A stretch of DNA of 64,000 bases from assembly GCA_016721505.1 (NCBI GenBank), contig JADKHX010000014.1, positions 94,257-158,256 of the forward strand. The letters are read 5' to 3'. Shown in pieces: positions 32,925 to 42,624 of this stretch. A program made the translations under genes and the position numbers. The notes under the pieces are model-generated. The model saw only the letters and a list, made by a program, of their open reading frames with translations. It had not been told where the DNA came from and did no database searches. The first letter of the stretch is position 1; the number at the start of each line of letters is the position of its first letter. The DNA is from Rhodocyclaceae bacterium (GTDB lineage: Bacteria > Pseudomonadota > Gammaproteobacteria > Burkholderiales > Rhodocyclaceae).

Positions 32925-33170
32925 GGGGCCCCCGGGGCGGGGGGGGGGGGGCCCCCGGGCCTCCGATGCAAAAACCGCTACCGGGCAACCGGGGGGGCCT
33001 GGGTTGGGGTTGGTGTCGTGCGGCGCCCGTTAAAAGGGGGGGGGAGAGCAATGCGGGTTTTTTCCAGGGGGGGGGTGGGGGTTGGGGGGGGGGGGGGGGG
33101 GGGGGGGGGGGAAGGGGGGGGGGAACGGGGGAAATCTCCCCGGGGGGCGGGGGGGCCGGGTTTTTGGCCC
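32925..33170. other. Poly-G low-complexity stretch, likely sequencing artefact
   Basis: About 245 bases dominated by long runs of G, broken by short CCC or AA groups. Reading frames through it give only glycine or proline runs. It coincides with the change from frameshift-free sequence (1-32,850) to frameshift-rich sequence. I read it as poor base calling or an assembly scaffold join, not biology. Nothing else can be supported between 32,878 and 33,190. Confidence 0.8.
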
Positions 33171-33189
33171 GGAAAAAAGAGCGCCGAAG

Positions 33190-35309
33190 CACACTGTCAG
33201 TCGTGTCAGCCTACTTCACGATTTACGCTTACGAAGCTCTTTCAGTCGAGCTCAATGAAATCGGCAACATGCGGTTTCTGTTCGGGAACCTCGATTTATT
33301 GCATCGCTTGACCCAGACAAGACCGATAAGAAGGCTTTCAAGATTGAAGACGAAGGCCCAGAGTTGTCCAATCGTTTGCAACAGGAAAGATGTTGCCCGT
33401 CGGTGCGCCAAATGGTTGAGCGAGCAAGGTTGAGATTCGCTCTATCCGAGAATCGAATCTGCTGCATGGCAAGCTTTATCACATCACGATGGCCATCGCG
33501 AACACGCAATTCTTGGCAGTTCCAACTTCACCATGCGCGGGCTTGGTCGATCAGCAACACCAACATTGAGCTCAACCTGATCGTTGATAGCGACCGTGAT
33601 CGACTTGAACTTAAAGTGGTTTGATCAAATCTGGTCCGACGAAAAACTGGTGGCAGATGTCAAAGACGAGGTGCTGCGTTACCTGCGCAGCTATACGTCA
33701 ATCACGCGCCAGAGTTCATCTACTTCAAGACTTTGTTCCACGTCTTCGAGCGTTTCCTGTCTGGTCAAGCAGACGATGCACAACTGTTTTTGACGGAACT
33801 GCGATTGTCGATACCGACATTTGGAAGGCGCTGTTCGATTTCCAGAAAGATGGCGCGAAAGGTGCGATTCACAAGATCAACGCACACAATGGCTGCATCC
33901 TCGCCGACAGCGTCGGCCTAGGCAAACTTATACCGCACTAGCAGTCATAAGTATTACGAACTGCGCAACCTTCGCGTCCTTGTGCTCTGTCCGAAAAACT
34001 GCGCGACAACTGGACTGTATTTCAGCCCAGAACAACAGCGAGCTGAACCCCTTCCTCAAAGATCGGTTCGCCTACACAGTGCTTTCGCACACCGACCTGT
34101 CGCGAGAAATCGGCAAAGTGGACGGTGTCGATCTCGCCGCGCTGAACTGGGGAAATTACGACCTGATTGTGATCGACGAGTCGCACAACTTCCGCAACAA
34201 CGTCAAAGGCAAGCGCGACGAAGACGGCAACATCATCAAGAAGAGCCGTTACGAGCGCTTGATGGAAGACATAATTCAGTCCGGTGTCAAAAACCAAAGT
34301 GATGCTGCTCCCTGCCACGCCGGTGAATAACGACCCTAAAGGACTTACGCAACCAGATTTATTTTGTCACTGAGGGCGTGATGCGGTGTTCTCGCAAAGT
34401 CTGGGCATCCACAGCATCAAGGACACCCTTTCTACCGCCCAAAGAACCTTTATGGAATGGGCCAAGCGTGCTGGCGAGAAGGATTCCAAAGAGTTAATGG
34501 ATCGTCTGCCCGCAGGCTTTTTCACTCTTCTCGACGAGCTCACCATTGCCCGCTCACGCAAACATATTCAGCGCTACTACCGCGCTTCGTTGGCTGTGAT
34601 TGGGCAGTTTCCAAAGCGCGCCAAGCCGCAGTCAATCTACGCCGACATAGATAACAAGCATCGCTTCCCAACCTATGACCGGCTGAATGAGGAAATCGAA
34701 AATATCAACTGTCGCAATTCAAACCATCTGCCTATGTACTGCCGCAGTTCAAGCATTTTATGCGGGTGAAGGGCGATCAAGAACTTCAGTCAGGAAACCC
34801 GTGAGCGTTTCCTGATTGGCATGATGGAAAGTCAACTTCCTCAAGCGTCTGGAAAGCTCCGTGCGCTCTTTCGCCATCACTATGGATCGTACCGTCAAGA
34901 AACTTGAAGACCTCGAGGCACGTATCGGCCAGTTTCAAAAGTTGCGTGACTCAAAAGCGCAAGACTTGCAGCCTATCCGCGACGACGGTGAAGTGCGCTA
35001 CAACTTCACCAGCCCGAAACAGATACTCGAAATCTTTCGCGCGGTGAGCCAGGGCAAGACCGAACCGTATACCAAGCTGTGCGAAATCTTCGATTCCGAA
35101 ACAAAAGACGGTGAAGACATGAGCCGCTACAGTGCCTTGGTGGACAAGGCCGTTGCCGCTATCGCCGAGCAATTCGAGCGCAAGAATGCGGGCAACCTTT
35201 TTCCGGTCGTGGAGGCAAACTTACCGATTCCGGCAAACAAGTGAAGTCAGTGGGTGACTTTGAGCTCATCACTTGGCTGGTCATCAAACAGGCAACCGGT
35301 CTACGCTCA
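33190..35309 (+). pseudogene. PLD-SNF2 family helicase, broken by frameshifts
   Basis: Joined across several frames it encodes: LSVVSAYFTIYAYEAL (33190 on), a phospholipase-D-like motif HGKLYHIT (33465) with SSNFTMRGLG, a helicase P-loop region ILADSVGLGK (around 33900-33925), DEAH-type VIDESHNFRNN (near 34170), then KVNFLKRLESSVRSFAITMDR and GDFELITWLVIKQ. This is the order of the restriction-associated PLD/SNF2 helicases. The N-terminus is lost in the poly-G stretch and I find no clear C-terminal helicase lobe. At least five frame changes. Could be sequencing error, decay, or both. Confidence 0.6.
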
Positions 35310-36561
35310 ATGAGCGATATAAAGTTACGCGCACGTATCGAGGATGTCCTGAAGTCAGCCACCAATGGCGACTTGCGCGCAAGTGCCCTTGAACTGCTTT
35401 CGACTCTCGGTTACGCCAGCAACAAAACCTTGGACTGGCCCACCCAGCCCCAAGCTTTTGCCCACGAGCTTGAAGCTCTGCTGGGCGGCAGCAATCGGCT
35501 GAATGCCGAAGCGATCTGCCTCGCAGACTGGTCGAGCGTGGCCTTCCTGTTCCAGCTCACCAACGACGAACTTCCTTCACTTGCTGCTGGGCAAACGAGT
35601 TTTTTCAGTGACACCGGCGTACAACCATGGCAGATCGAAAGCTTCATCTTTCTGGCGGTCGATCTCAAAGCCGGTAACTGGTCGCGCACGCGTCTGGCTC
35701 GCGTCACCCGTGAAGTTAACCGGCTGTTCCCCATGCCCGTGATCATGCTGTATCGGCATCACGGGCACGACCAAACCCTTTGCTTTCACTCGCTGTGATC
35801 AATCGGCGCGCTAATAAACGTGATTCCGGCGCGACGTACTGATGGCAAGATTTCCATCATCAAGGACATCGATCTTCGCTCGCCGCATGCTGCGCACGTC
35901 CGAATTTTGGAGAGCATGGCGTTAACACAAGTCAGCACGAACTACGTGCCTTCCAGTTTTAACCAGCTCTACGAAGCGTGGATGATTGTGCTGGACGTCA
36001 AAGCTTGAACGAGAAGTTCTATAAGGAGTTGGCTGACTGGTACTACCGGCGCTGCAAAAGGAAACCGGGGTGCGCTTTCCTAACGGCCAGCCGCTGGATG
36101 ATTCTCACGACCCGGCTACGAATGACCGCCCCTCTGGCAATGATCCGCCTGCTTACCCGGCTGATTTTCGTTTCTGGTTACCAAAGAAATATACTGGGCG
36201 AACTTTGACGAGAAAGTACTTGCGAAGCTTTGCGTATTTCCCCGAACCAACAACAGCGCGAAGGCAACTATTACAAGGCGGTACTGCAAAACCTGTTCTT
36301 TGCCACCCTGAACACGGAGACCGCTGCCGAGGACGAAGACGGCAACAAGCAACGCGTTTGGCGCGAGGAGTCTGGCCCGAAGCGGTTGGACAAGTATCTA
36401 ATCCACACCGTCTATCGCTACAAGAAAGAATTCAAAGAACCCGACAAAGCGATTGATCTTTTTCGCAAAGTGCCGTTCCTGAATGGTGGTTTATTTGAGT
36501 GTCTGGATAAGTTGGTAACAGATGAAGACCTGAAACGCGATCCGACCCAGCCGCACTGGTA
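35310..36561 (+). pseudogene. Eco57I-like restriction-modification methylase, N-terminal part only
   Basis: Start MSDIKLRARIEDVLKSATNG at 35310, running through LEALLGG, WSSVAFLFQLTNDELP, IESFIFLAVDLKAGNWSRTR, IIKDIDLRSPHAAHVRIL and FYKELADWYY to QNLFFATLNTE and KVPFLNGGLFECLD (about 36480). These are the N-terminal blocks of type IIG/Eco57I-like methylases of about 1000 residues that accompany PLD/SNF2 helicases. Here the SAM and NPPY methylase motifs are absent; the frame ends at 36560 and other sequence takes over. Four or more frameshifts. Confidence 0.55.
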
Positions 36562-37464
36562 GACTCCCACCTGCGCCAGTTCCATTACATCGATAGCGGA
36601 GCAGCAGCGGATTTGTTGCAGCTTTCCATTGCCCACGCGAAACCTTGGAACAGTTGGCTTTGCCGAGAACAGGTATTCTTGAGCGGCGAGGACATACCAA
36701 AGCCGCGAGCTTTCATTTGGCGAAGGGGATAGCGAAAGACCTGCTGGGAAAAGCCGCCTATACCAAATCGCGTGGCTTGAATCCAATTCGCTATGCCGAG
36801 ATGGTCAAGACCTATTTGCAGGATCACGGCTCGATCAGCCCGCAGGAATGCCGCGAGTTGCTGGGTTTAGGCGAATCACAATCGGCAAAGGTTGAAGTTT
36901 CTCGTTACCTGAAGAAGTGGTCTAACGGGCCAGAAGCATTTCTGGCGCCCGATGGGCACGCACAGAACCGACGGTACTCCCCGAGAAAGATTCCGGTATA
37001 AACACGGATTAAGCAATGGCTGATTTGGCGCGAGGCAACCGAGTTAGCGCTTTAACTGACTGTTTTATAAGCATTACTATTGAAGTCAACTGTTAGCAAG
37101 GTGTTAGCAATTGATCTCGCTGCAAGCAATTGGGGGCATTAAGAAACGATCATCGTTCTGGACCGCGTACACAAACGTCTGCGCATCACCGGTGAAGAGC
37201 ACAAGCGACTCAAGGCTGCGAGATCGGTAGCAGGCAGATATCCCAATTTGATTGTCGCTGCAGAAGTTAGTGCGCAAACACCAGCCTGTGGCGCGTGGAG
37301 ATATTGACAAATTGTTGCTGGATAAACTGCCGGAAATATTGAGCAAGGAACAAAAGCTAAATCGGATAAAGAACCTGCTCTCGCAGCTTGTTCATGAGGG
37401 CTTGATTCAAAATAATGGAAGCCGCCGATACTCGCCGTGGACACTGAAAACGGCTGAAGATTAG
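36562..37464 (+). pseudogene. AlbA_2-type ATP-binding protein, C-terminal fragment
   Basis: Pieces in different frames: AAADLLQLSIAHA (about 36600), ERRGHTKAASFHLAKGIAKD and GLNPIRYAEMVKTYL (36690-36815), winged-helix SPQECRELLGLGESQSAKVE, and at the end DIDKLLLDKLPEILSKEQK with GLIQNNGSRRYSPW (37300-37440). The order fits the C-terminal winged helices of AlbA_2 (Schlafen-like) ATP-binding proteins often placed in defence islands. The catalytic N-terminal domain is missing, replaced directly upstream by the methylase fragment. Confidence 0.45.
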
Positions 37465-37636
37465 AAATGAGAATGTCCGACTTAGAAAGGTTGTCAATCT
37501 AGTTGACCCAGCTACCGAACTGATGCTTAAGGAAATTTCTATTTCTATTTCTATTTTACTTTAAGCTTCCCCCAACGACCGTTTAGAAATGACAGGACGT
37601 CGATAATGCTAGGCTTGGGCGAATCGCGGTGATGGC

Positions 37637-39015
37637 TTATTTCCTGATTTCGCCAGTTGGTGCTGACGGCACGCCGTCATCTATCCCCAATTCCTGAATC
37701 TTGCGCGTAATCGTGTTGCGCCCTATGCCCAGAAGATTGGCTGCTTCGATGCGCCTGCCGCCGGTGGCTTTAGTGCTTGGCGAATCAACGTGGTTTCGAA
37801 AATCGCGATTGGCTAATTTAAACTCGCCGGCTTGTGGCGATTAAGCGGTCGGCTTCTGCGGCCAGCGAATCTTGCCAGCCCCGTTGATTTTGACGTTGCG
37901 ATGCGTCATGCATTTCGGGCGGCAGGTCGGATACATCGATGCTTTGTCCAGGTGCCATGACAGTCAGCCAATGACACATGTTTTCAAGCTGGCGGACGTT
38001 GCCGGGAAAAGCAAAGCTCTGCAAATAGGTGATTGCTGCATCGGTCAGGCGTTTCGGACTGCCACCTAATTCCGTGCGCGCTTGTGTAGAAAATGTCGCG
38101 CCAGCAGCGGATGTCGTCGGCGCGTTCGCGTAGGGCAGGCGCAGGCAGGCGGATGACGTTGAGTCGATGAAATAAATCTTCGCGGAATAGTCCTGCTTTG
38201 ACGCGGTCTTCGAGATGTTGGTGGGTGGCTGCGATTACGCGCGCATTGGTAACGCACCGGTTGGTAAAGCCGCCGACGCGATAGTAGTGGCCGTCGGACG
38301 AGACGCACCGTAATCGGGTTTGCAATTCAGCCGGCATGTCGCCGATTTCGTCGAGGAACAAAGTGCCGCCTCCAGCTTGCTCAAAGCGCGCGCCGCTATC
38401 ACTTTGGCCGCGCCGGTAACACCTTTTTCACCTGGCCGGAATAAATTTCGGATTCGAGCAAATCGCGTGGGATCGTGCGGTGTTGATGGCGATGAAAGGC
38501 ATGTTTTTGCGCGGGCTCTATGACGATGCAGCAGTGCATGCTGTGACCAACTCTTTGCCGCTGCGATTCACCGTTGATGAGCACCGTGGCGTGCGATTGC
38601 GAGCCGCCCGATGGGCGCGAAACTTCTTGCATGGCCGCACTTCGGCCGAGGATTTCCGGTACGGCGCTGACTTCTTCCAACTCACCATTTGGGTGCAGCG
38701 AGTGCGCGATGGCGCTGCGGACTAGTTAACCGCTTGATCGACATCGAAAGTGTCCGGCCAGGTATTCAACGCGCCGCCATCGAAACCCCACGGCCCCGAA
38801 TCCAAATCCTGGAGTAGGCCCCGACGAGATGGTAACGGGCGGCGCCCGGAATGGCGGGCCGTGACCGCCCTTAGTAATTGCCACCCGCAGGTGCCGGCTG
38901 AATATCGGACATCACGGCCAGGGCAAATCCAGCCGCTCCTAGTGCCGCGCGCTTCGTCAGCCGAGGCAAAACAACGGAGAACGATGCTCGCGACCAAAGC
39001 TTTTTCCTAAACCCT
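37637..39015 (-). pseudogene. ntrC: Nitrogen regulator NtrC (sigma-54 activator), frameshifted and fused to foreign DNA
   Basis: Read on the minus strand across several frames: receiver pieces EKALVASIVLRCFASADEA (near 39000), VMSDIQ, QLLRAVTARHSG, DLDSG and FDVDQAV (38730), then the AAA+ domain from EVSAVPEILGRSAAMQEV (38675) with [43 protein letters not shown] (37990) and the Fis-type helix-turn-helix GGRRIEAANLLGIGRNTIT. The C-terminus continues past IQELGID into DGVPSAPTGEIRK, encoded by the dispersed element. At its N-terminus, after about residue 15 of the receiver, it runs into patescibacterial nusA. At least five frame changes. Confidence 0.72.
37652..37677 (+). repeat. 26-bp dispersed element, copy H (3' end of ntrC)
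   Basis: Plus strand GCCAGTTGGTGCTG, ACGG, CACGCCGT. The gene is on the minus strand, and the complement is read as DGVPSAPTGE, extending NtrC beyond its normal end. Shows that the sequence up to here belongs to the same genome as 1-33 kb. Confidence 0.85.
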
Positions 39016-39019
39016 AGAT

Positions 39020-39101
39020 GAATAACTTCATCTGCTGAAATTCCGCGTTCGGTTGCTACTTGGTTTAGAGCCAAGGCAAACTCACTCTTAATAATACTCA
39101 T
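39020..39101 (-). CDS. nusA: Transcription elongation factor NusA, N-terminal fragment
   Basis: The ATG at 39099-39101 opens MSIIKSEFALALNQVATERG and then ISADEVI, the N-terminal helix of NusA, with the form usual in Patescibacteria. After about 27 residues the match stops and the sequence becomes the NtrC receiver of the other genome. Only the first 5-7% of the gene is present. It was transcribed in the same direction as rplY upstream of it. Confidence 0.72.
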
Positions 39102-39190
39102 AGCTAAATTGTATCATAGAGATCAACGTTTAGCCATTGGTTTTGAGAGGAATTACTGTCAGAAGTTGTTCCGAACCTAGAGGATGGAGC

Positions 39191-39913
39191 TTAGTCTTTT
39201 TTCTCAGGAGCTTTTTCTTTTGGCTCTGCAGATTTTTTATCATCTGCGGGAGCTGCGCCTTCGGTCGCACCTTCTGCTGAAGCTTCTCCTTCTTTCTCAG
39301 TAAGGACTTCAGGTGTGGCAACGGTTGTTTCTGGAGTTACGCTTTCTTCCTTATGGGCAATGATAGAGAGAAGGATCTTCTCAGGATCTTCCTTAACTAC
39401 ATACGATGAGGATGCGGGTAGATCCTTTACGCGGACCTCTGCACCAATCTCGAGCAACTTTGACAAATCGATCTCGATTTCCTGTGGGATCTCCTCTGGA
39501 AGAGCCTCGACTAATACATGATCAGACTGCGTAAGAAGAACTCCACCTTGAGCAATTGCGGGGGAGTCATTTACGGTCTTCACAGGTACGGTTGTCTCGA
39601 TCTTCTGTTTCAGATCGATTTTTCTAAAGTCTACGTGAATGATTGCATTGGATACTGGATGATGTTGTACCTGTCCAATAAGCGTTGGGATCTCTTCTTT
39701 GTTGAGGTCGAGGTAGACGACTCCTGTCTCACGTGCTGTTTTATATGCTTTTGAGAAGTCCTTGAGTTGCGTGGTGATAGAGACAGACTTAAATCCAGGT
39801 CCAAAGACGTTTGAAGGAATTAAACCTTGATGTCTCATTTTTTTGAGATTCTTTCCAAACTGTTCTCTTGGAGTTACGGCCAAATGAAGTTTTTGAACTT
39901 TGTCGGTTTTCAT
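39191..39913 (-). CDS. rplY: 50S ribosomal protein L25/general stress protein Ctc
   Basis: 5S rRNA-binding ribosomal protein of the long CTC form, 240 residues. Domain 1 (about 1-95: LHLAVTPREQFGKNLKKMRH, then PVSNAIIHVDF) and the TL5-like beta domain (HVLVEALPEEIPQEIEIDLS, ending KILLSIIAHKE) are present. The last 45 residues are a charged Ala/Glu/Lys tail, common in these proteins. It ends 1 bp before the DUF4012 gene's end region begins upstream. Confidence 0.93.
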   Translation of the reverse strand: MKTDKVQKLHLAVTPREQFGKNLKKMRHQGLIPSNVFGPGFKSVSITTQLKDFSKAYKTARETGVVYLDLNKEEIPTLIGQVQHHPVSNAIIHVDFRKIDLKQKIETTVPVKTVNDSPAIAQGGVLLTQSDHVLVEALPEEIPQEIEIDLSKLLEIGAEVRVKDLPASSSYVVKEDPEKILLSIIAHKEESVTPETTVATPEVLTEKEGEASAEGATEGAAPADDKKSAEPKEKAPEKKD

Positions 39914-39914
39914 A

Positions 39915-41768
39915 TTATTTTTTCTTGTTGAGCACTACAAAGAAAAGCTTGTCTGTGTTCAAGATGTCATTATATGAAATTCTTTGACCGTTTACAACCG
40001 CGTCTACGTTTGTGGAGTTGAGCTTGTAAGAATTTGGAATCATAAGGTCAAAGGAAAAGTTGTTTGTGAAGCTTCCAAGCTGTTTCTGAGTAATGAGCTG
40101 GTAGTTGGTGATATCACGAAGCCGAGCGGGCATGGTATAGGTGATGGTTAGTTCTGTAGAGCGTCTGGGTGCAACCTCGAGGTAGAGGCCGAGAATGTTG
40201 TACTGACCTGACAAGCTATCCATCTCCTCAACGAGAACGTTATTTTTAGTTACCTGAGTGATCTTGCTCGTTGGGGGGAGGAGAAGCTGTGTATAGAGTT
40301 GATAGGTGCCCCCTTGTGTGGCGGGTAGTGGCGACTCATTCTTCCAGGATATATGAACGGTACTCTCGAGCGTAGTTTCGTCGAGGAAACGAACCGACTT
40401 GGACTGTGATTTTTGGACATATGCGGGGCCTGTTCTTGATGAGAGGTCTTGATCTACCGAAAAGAGATAGTCGTTTATACACCTCGTGGCAGAGACACAT
40501 TTGGGCGTGATTGTTTTTCCTGACCAGTACAACCCATCCAGCATTTTTTGAATGGTCGTGTCGGTGGTAAGTATCGCTAGCTGTTTTTCATTGAAGGAGG
40601 AGATGATGGCAGAAAGAAACGCGTTTGGATCCACTGTGCCAAGTGTCTGGGAGATTCTGTCCAAGACAGCAGGAAAGAAGACGGGCTCGGATCCGTAGAG
40701 CTGTTGTTTTATCGAAATATTCTCCGAAGTGATGATATCTCGATTATCATTGAGCTGTAAGGCCGGGAAGACCGATAGAATATTTTGGAGCGCGGTAGTA
40801 GTAATAAGAATCGTGGTTGTTGGTCTCTGACCACCAAGGATTGAGGACATATTTCCCACAATTTTGTTCTGAGTATCGTAGAGATCGACGGAGGTTGTCG
40901 CATCATTTAGCATATTAATTTCTGCTGGAGTGTAGGTGATGAGAATGGGGGCTACAGTCTCCAGATCGAAGTCCTTAGGATCAAGTTGTTTTGCAGAGAA
41001 AAACTGAGATGAAGTGATACGACGATTTCGAATCTTTATAACTCCAACGCTGTCAACGATTCCTCCCGAACCTCGAACTCGGGTATTGTTTACAACGAGC
41101 AGCATGAGCGTTTGATTTGGGGGGCTATCTACAAAGGCCGACATGATTGGTAACGCCTTCGTAACCCTATCGGAGATAAGCGCTTTGTTTTTCAAGCCTT
41201 TACGAAGCGTTTCGGCCGATGACACTCCGGGAAGGTTTGCGTTTATTCGTTCGAGATAGTCGTGTACCTGTGAATTTGAAACACCAACCTGATCAATTAA
41301 CTGCTTTCCATTGAGCGCGCTGTCAGATGAGGGAGAAGTCAGAACCTGCATAAGTTGTTGTTCAGACCGCGCAAGCTTCTGGGTTGCGTCGAAATAACTT
41401 TCTGTATAGATATTGAACCGGATATATGACTCGGGAAATAATGAAACAGAAAAAAGCGAATAAAGTGGTCGAGCGGGGATGAAAAGTGCGTTTGAGATGG
41501 TCGTCAAGGTACGAGTAACAGGTCTGAGTTGCTCAACAGGAGCTATGTTGTTTTTCATCGAGGTGTTTAACATCGACAGATGAAGAAATGTTACTGGAAC
41601 AAGAGGTATAACATATCCGAAACAAATAGCGAAGAGAACGGCGACTACTAAGTTGGTGAGTCTCTGACGAATGGGAACCGGAGAGCGGTGTGATGAAACA
41701 GACTTAGTATCTGCTTGTCGAAACCGCGAGTTCCGTAGGTCGAGCGTGGACTCAGTGCTTGGCGACAT
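39915..41768 (-). CDS. DUF4012 domain-containing membrane protein
   Basis: 617 residues. One N-terminal transmembrane segment (about residues 33-60, VVAVLFAICFGYVIPLVP) and a long extracellular part containing the DUF4012 signature VNNTRVRGSGGIVDSVGVI near residue 225. The family is widespread in Patescibacteria and some Gram-positives; role unknown, thought to be cell-surface. Its start overlaps the small upstream gene by 17 bp. Confidence 0.88.
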   Translation of the reverse strand: MSPSTESTLDLRNSRFRQADTKSVSSHRSPVPIRQRLTNLVVAVLFAICFGYVIPLVPVTFLHLSMLNTSMKNNIAPVEQLRPVTRTLTTISNALFIPARPLYSLFSVSLFPESYIRFNIYTESYFDATQKLARSEQQLMQVLTSPSSDSALNGKQLIDQVGVSNSQVHDYLERINANLPGVSSAETLRKGLKNKALISDRVTKALPIMSAFVDSPPNQTLMLLVVNNTRVRGSGGIVDSVGVIKIRNRRITSSQFFSAKQLDPKDFDLETVAPILITYTPAEINMLNDATTSVDLYDTQNKIVGNMSSILGGQRPTTTILITTTALQNILSVFPALQLNDNRDIITSENISIKQQLYGSEPVFFPAVLDRISQTLGTVDPNAFLSAIISSFNEKQLAILTTDTTIQKMLDGLYWSGKTITPKCVSATRCINDYLFSVDQDLSSRTGPAYVQKSQSKSVRFLDETTLESTVHISWKNESPLPATQGGTYQLYTQLLLPPTSKITQVTKNNVLVEEMDSLSGQYNILGLYLEVAPRRSTELTITYTMPARLRDITNYQLITQKQLGSFTNNFSFDLMIPNSYKLNSTNVDAVVNGQRISYNDILNTDKLFFVVLNKKK

Positions 41769-42123
41769 TGAAAACCAAAAGGATCTGGGCTAGCTCGTCA
41801 TCGGTAATGTTCTGAGAAGAGAGAAGTATATATTTAATATTCTTATGGGTTACTTGAATTTTTACCGCCTTCCCATATGGTTTGATGAGAATTACGGTTG
41901 TTTTAACTGAAGAAGGAATGGGGAGATCTGCGGATGGCTTCATGTCGAGGAAAAAAATTCTTTGGAAACGGGCGTAGGATGGAGGGAGAGACTCGGCTTT
42001 TTGAATAGCAACATCGTACTGTTCCAGACGGTTACTCAATAACCGCATGAGAGTAGGAGCGTTCTTGTTGACGATGAGGATGCGTTCGTTTGATCGCACG
42101 ATTTCAGAAACATGTCGAGCCAT
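41752..42123 (-). CDS. Small hypothetical protein upstream of the DUF4012 gene
   Basis: 123 residues from the ATG at 42121-42123 (MARHVSEIVRSNERILIVN); an upstream ATG at 42159 is possible but would overlap the divergent gene. The first 70 residues look like an alternating strand/helix Rossmann-like unit. No family recognised. It overlaps the DUF4012 gene by 17 bp, so translation is likely coupled. Confidence 0.65.
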   Translation of the reverse strand: MARHVSEIVRSNERILIVNKNAPTLMRLLSNRLEQYDVAIQKAESLPPSYARFQRIFFLDMKPSADLPIPSSVKTTVILIKPYGKAVKIQVTHKNIKYILLSSQNITDDELAQILLVFNVAKH

Positions 42124-42145
42124 ACCTTTATTGTATAATGTAGCG

Positions 42146-42624
42146 ATGAATAACTCCAAAATTATCTCACTTCAAGATCTAAGCCCAGAGCTAATTATGT
42201 CCATGAAAAGCAGAGTTCTCGTAGGGGGATGTTTTGACATTTTTCACTTTGGCCATCTTGATTTCCTAAAAAATCGAAGAAGTTTGGCGAGACGCTCATC
42301 ATTGCCCTTGAGTCAGATGAGTTTATTCGCAAATTCAAACATCACGAACCATTTCACGACGTACAAAAGAGGGCGGCGCTACTTGCTGAGTTGGAATGCG
42401 TGGACTTAGTTGTTATACTACCCTTACTAACCAGCTTTCACGATTATTTCGAGATGGTTCAAAAGGTGCAACCTTCCATAATGTCATTGACCGAGGGAGA
42501 CTCCCAACTTGAAAATAAAACAAAGCATGCGCAGGAAATCGGCGCAGAGATTAAGATCGTCCCGTTAATTCCCAATATTTCATCAACTATCATTCATAAA
42601 CATGCAACTATCACTAGCGATTAA
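42146..42624 (+). CDS. Cytidylyltransferase-like nucleotidyltransferase (frameshifted)
   Basis: Start MNNSKIISLQDLSPELIMS; the motif VLVGGCFDIFHFGHLDFLK (residues about 24 on) is the HxGH nucleotide-binding motif of the glycerol-3-phosphate cytidylyltransferase/RfaE-type family. A one-base loss at about 42280 shifts the frame; after correction the protein continues ALESDEFIRKFKHHEPF, VQKRAALLAELECVDLVVIL and ends IIHKHATITSD. About 158 residues. Substrate unknown. Confidence 0.75.

Noticed and set aside
32925..33170. G-quadruplex or proline-rich protein from the poly-G stretch
   Set aside because: The runs are too long and too uniform, coincide with the drop in sequence quality and have no matching gene context; artefact is the simpler reading.
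37535..37556. Tandem six-base repeat (ATTTCT, three and a half units)
   Set aside because: Short simple repeat in a poor-quality stretch, with no gene or motif attached.
38997..39002. HindIII site (AAGCTT) at the NusA-NtrC join as evidence of a cloning chimera
   Set aside because: AAGCTT lies within what looks like genuine NtrC coding sequence (Glu-Lys-Ala-Leu-Val), a few bases inside the join, and such sites are common; it proves nothing.
38871..39101. A 76-residue protein opening with MSIIKSEFALALNQ
   Set aside because: It is a chimera of the NusA N-terminus and an out-of-frame NtrC receiver and does not represent a real gene.
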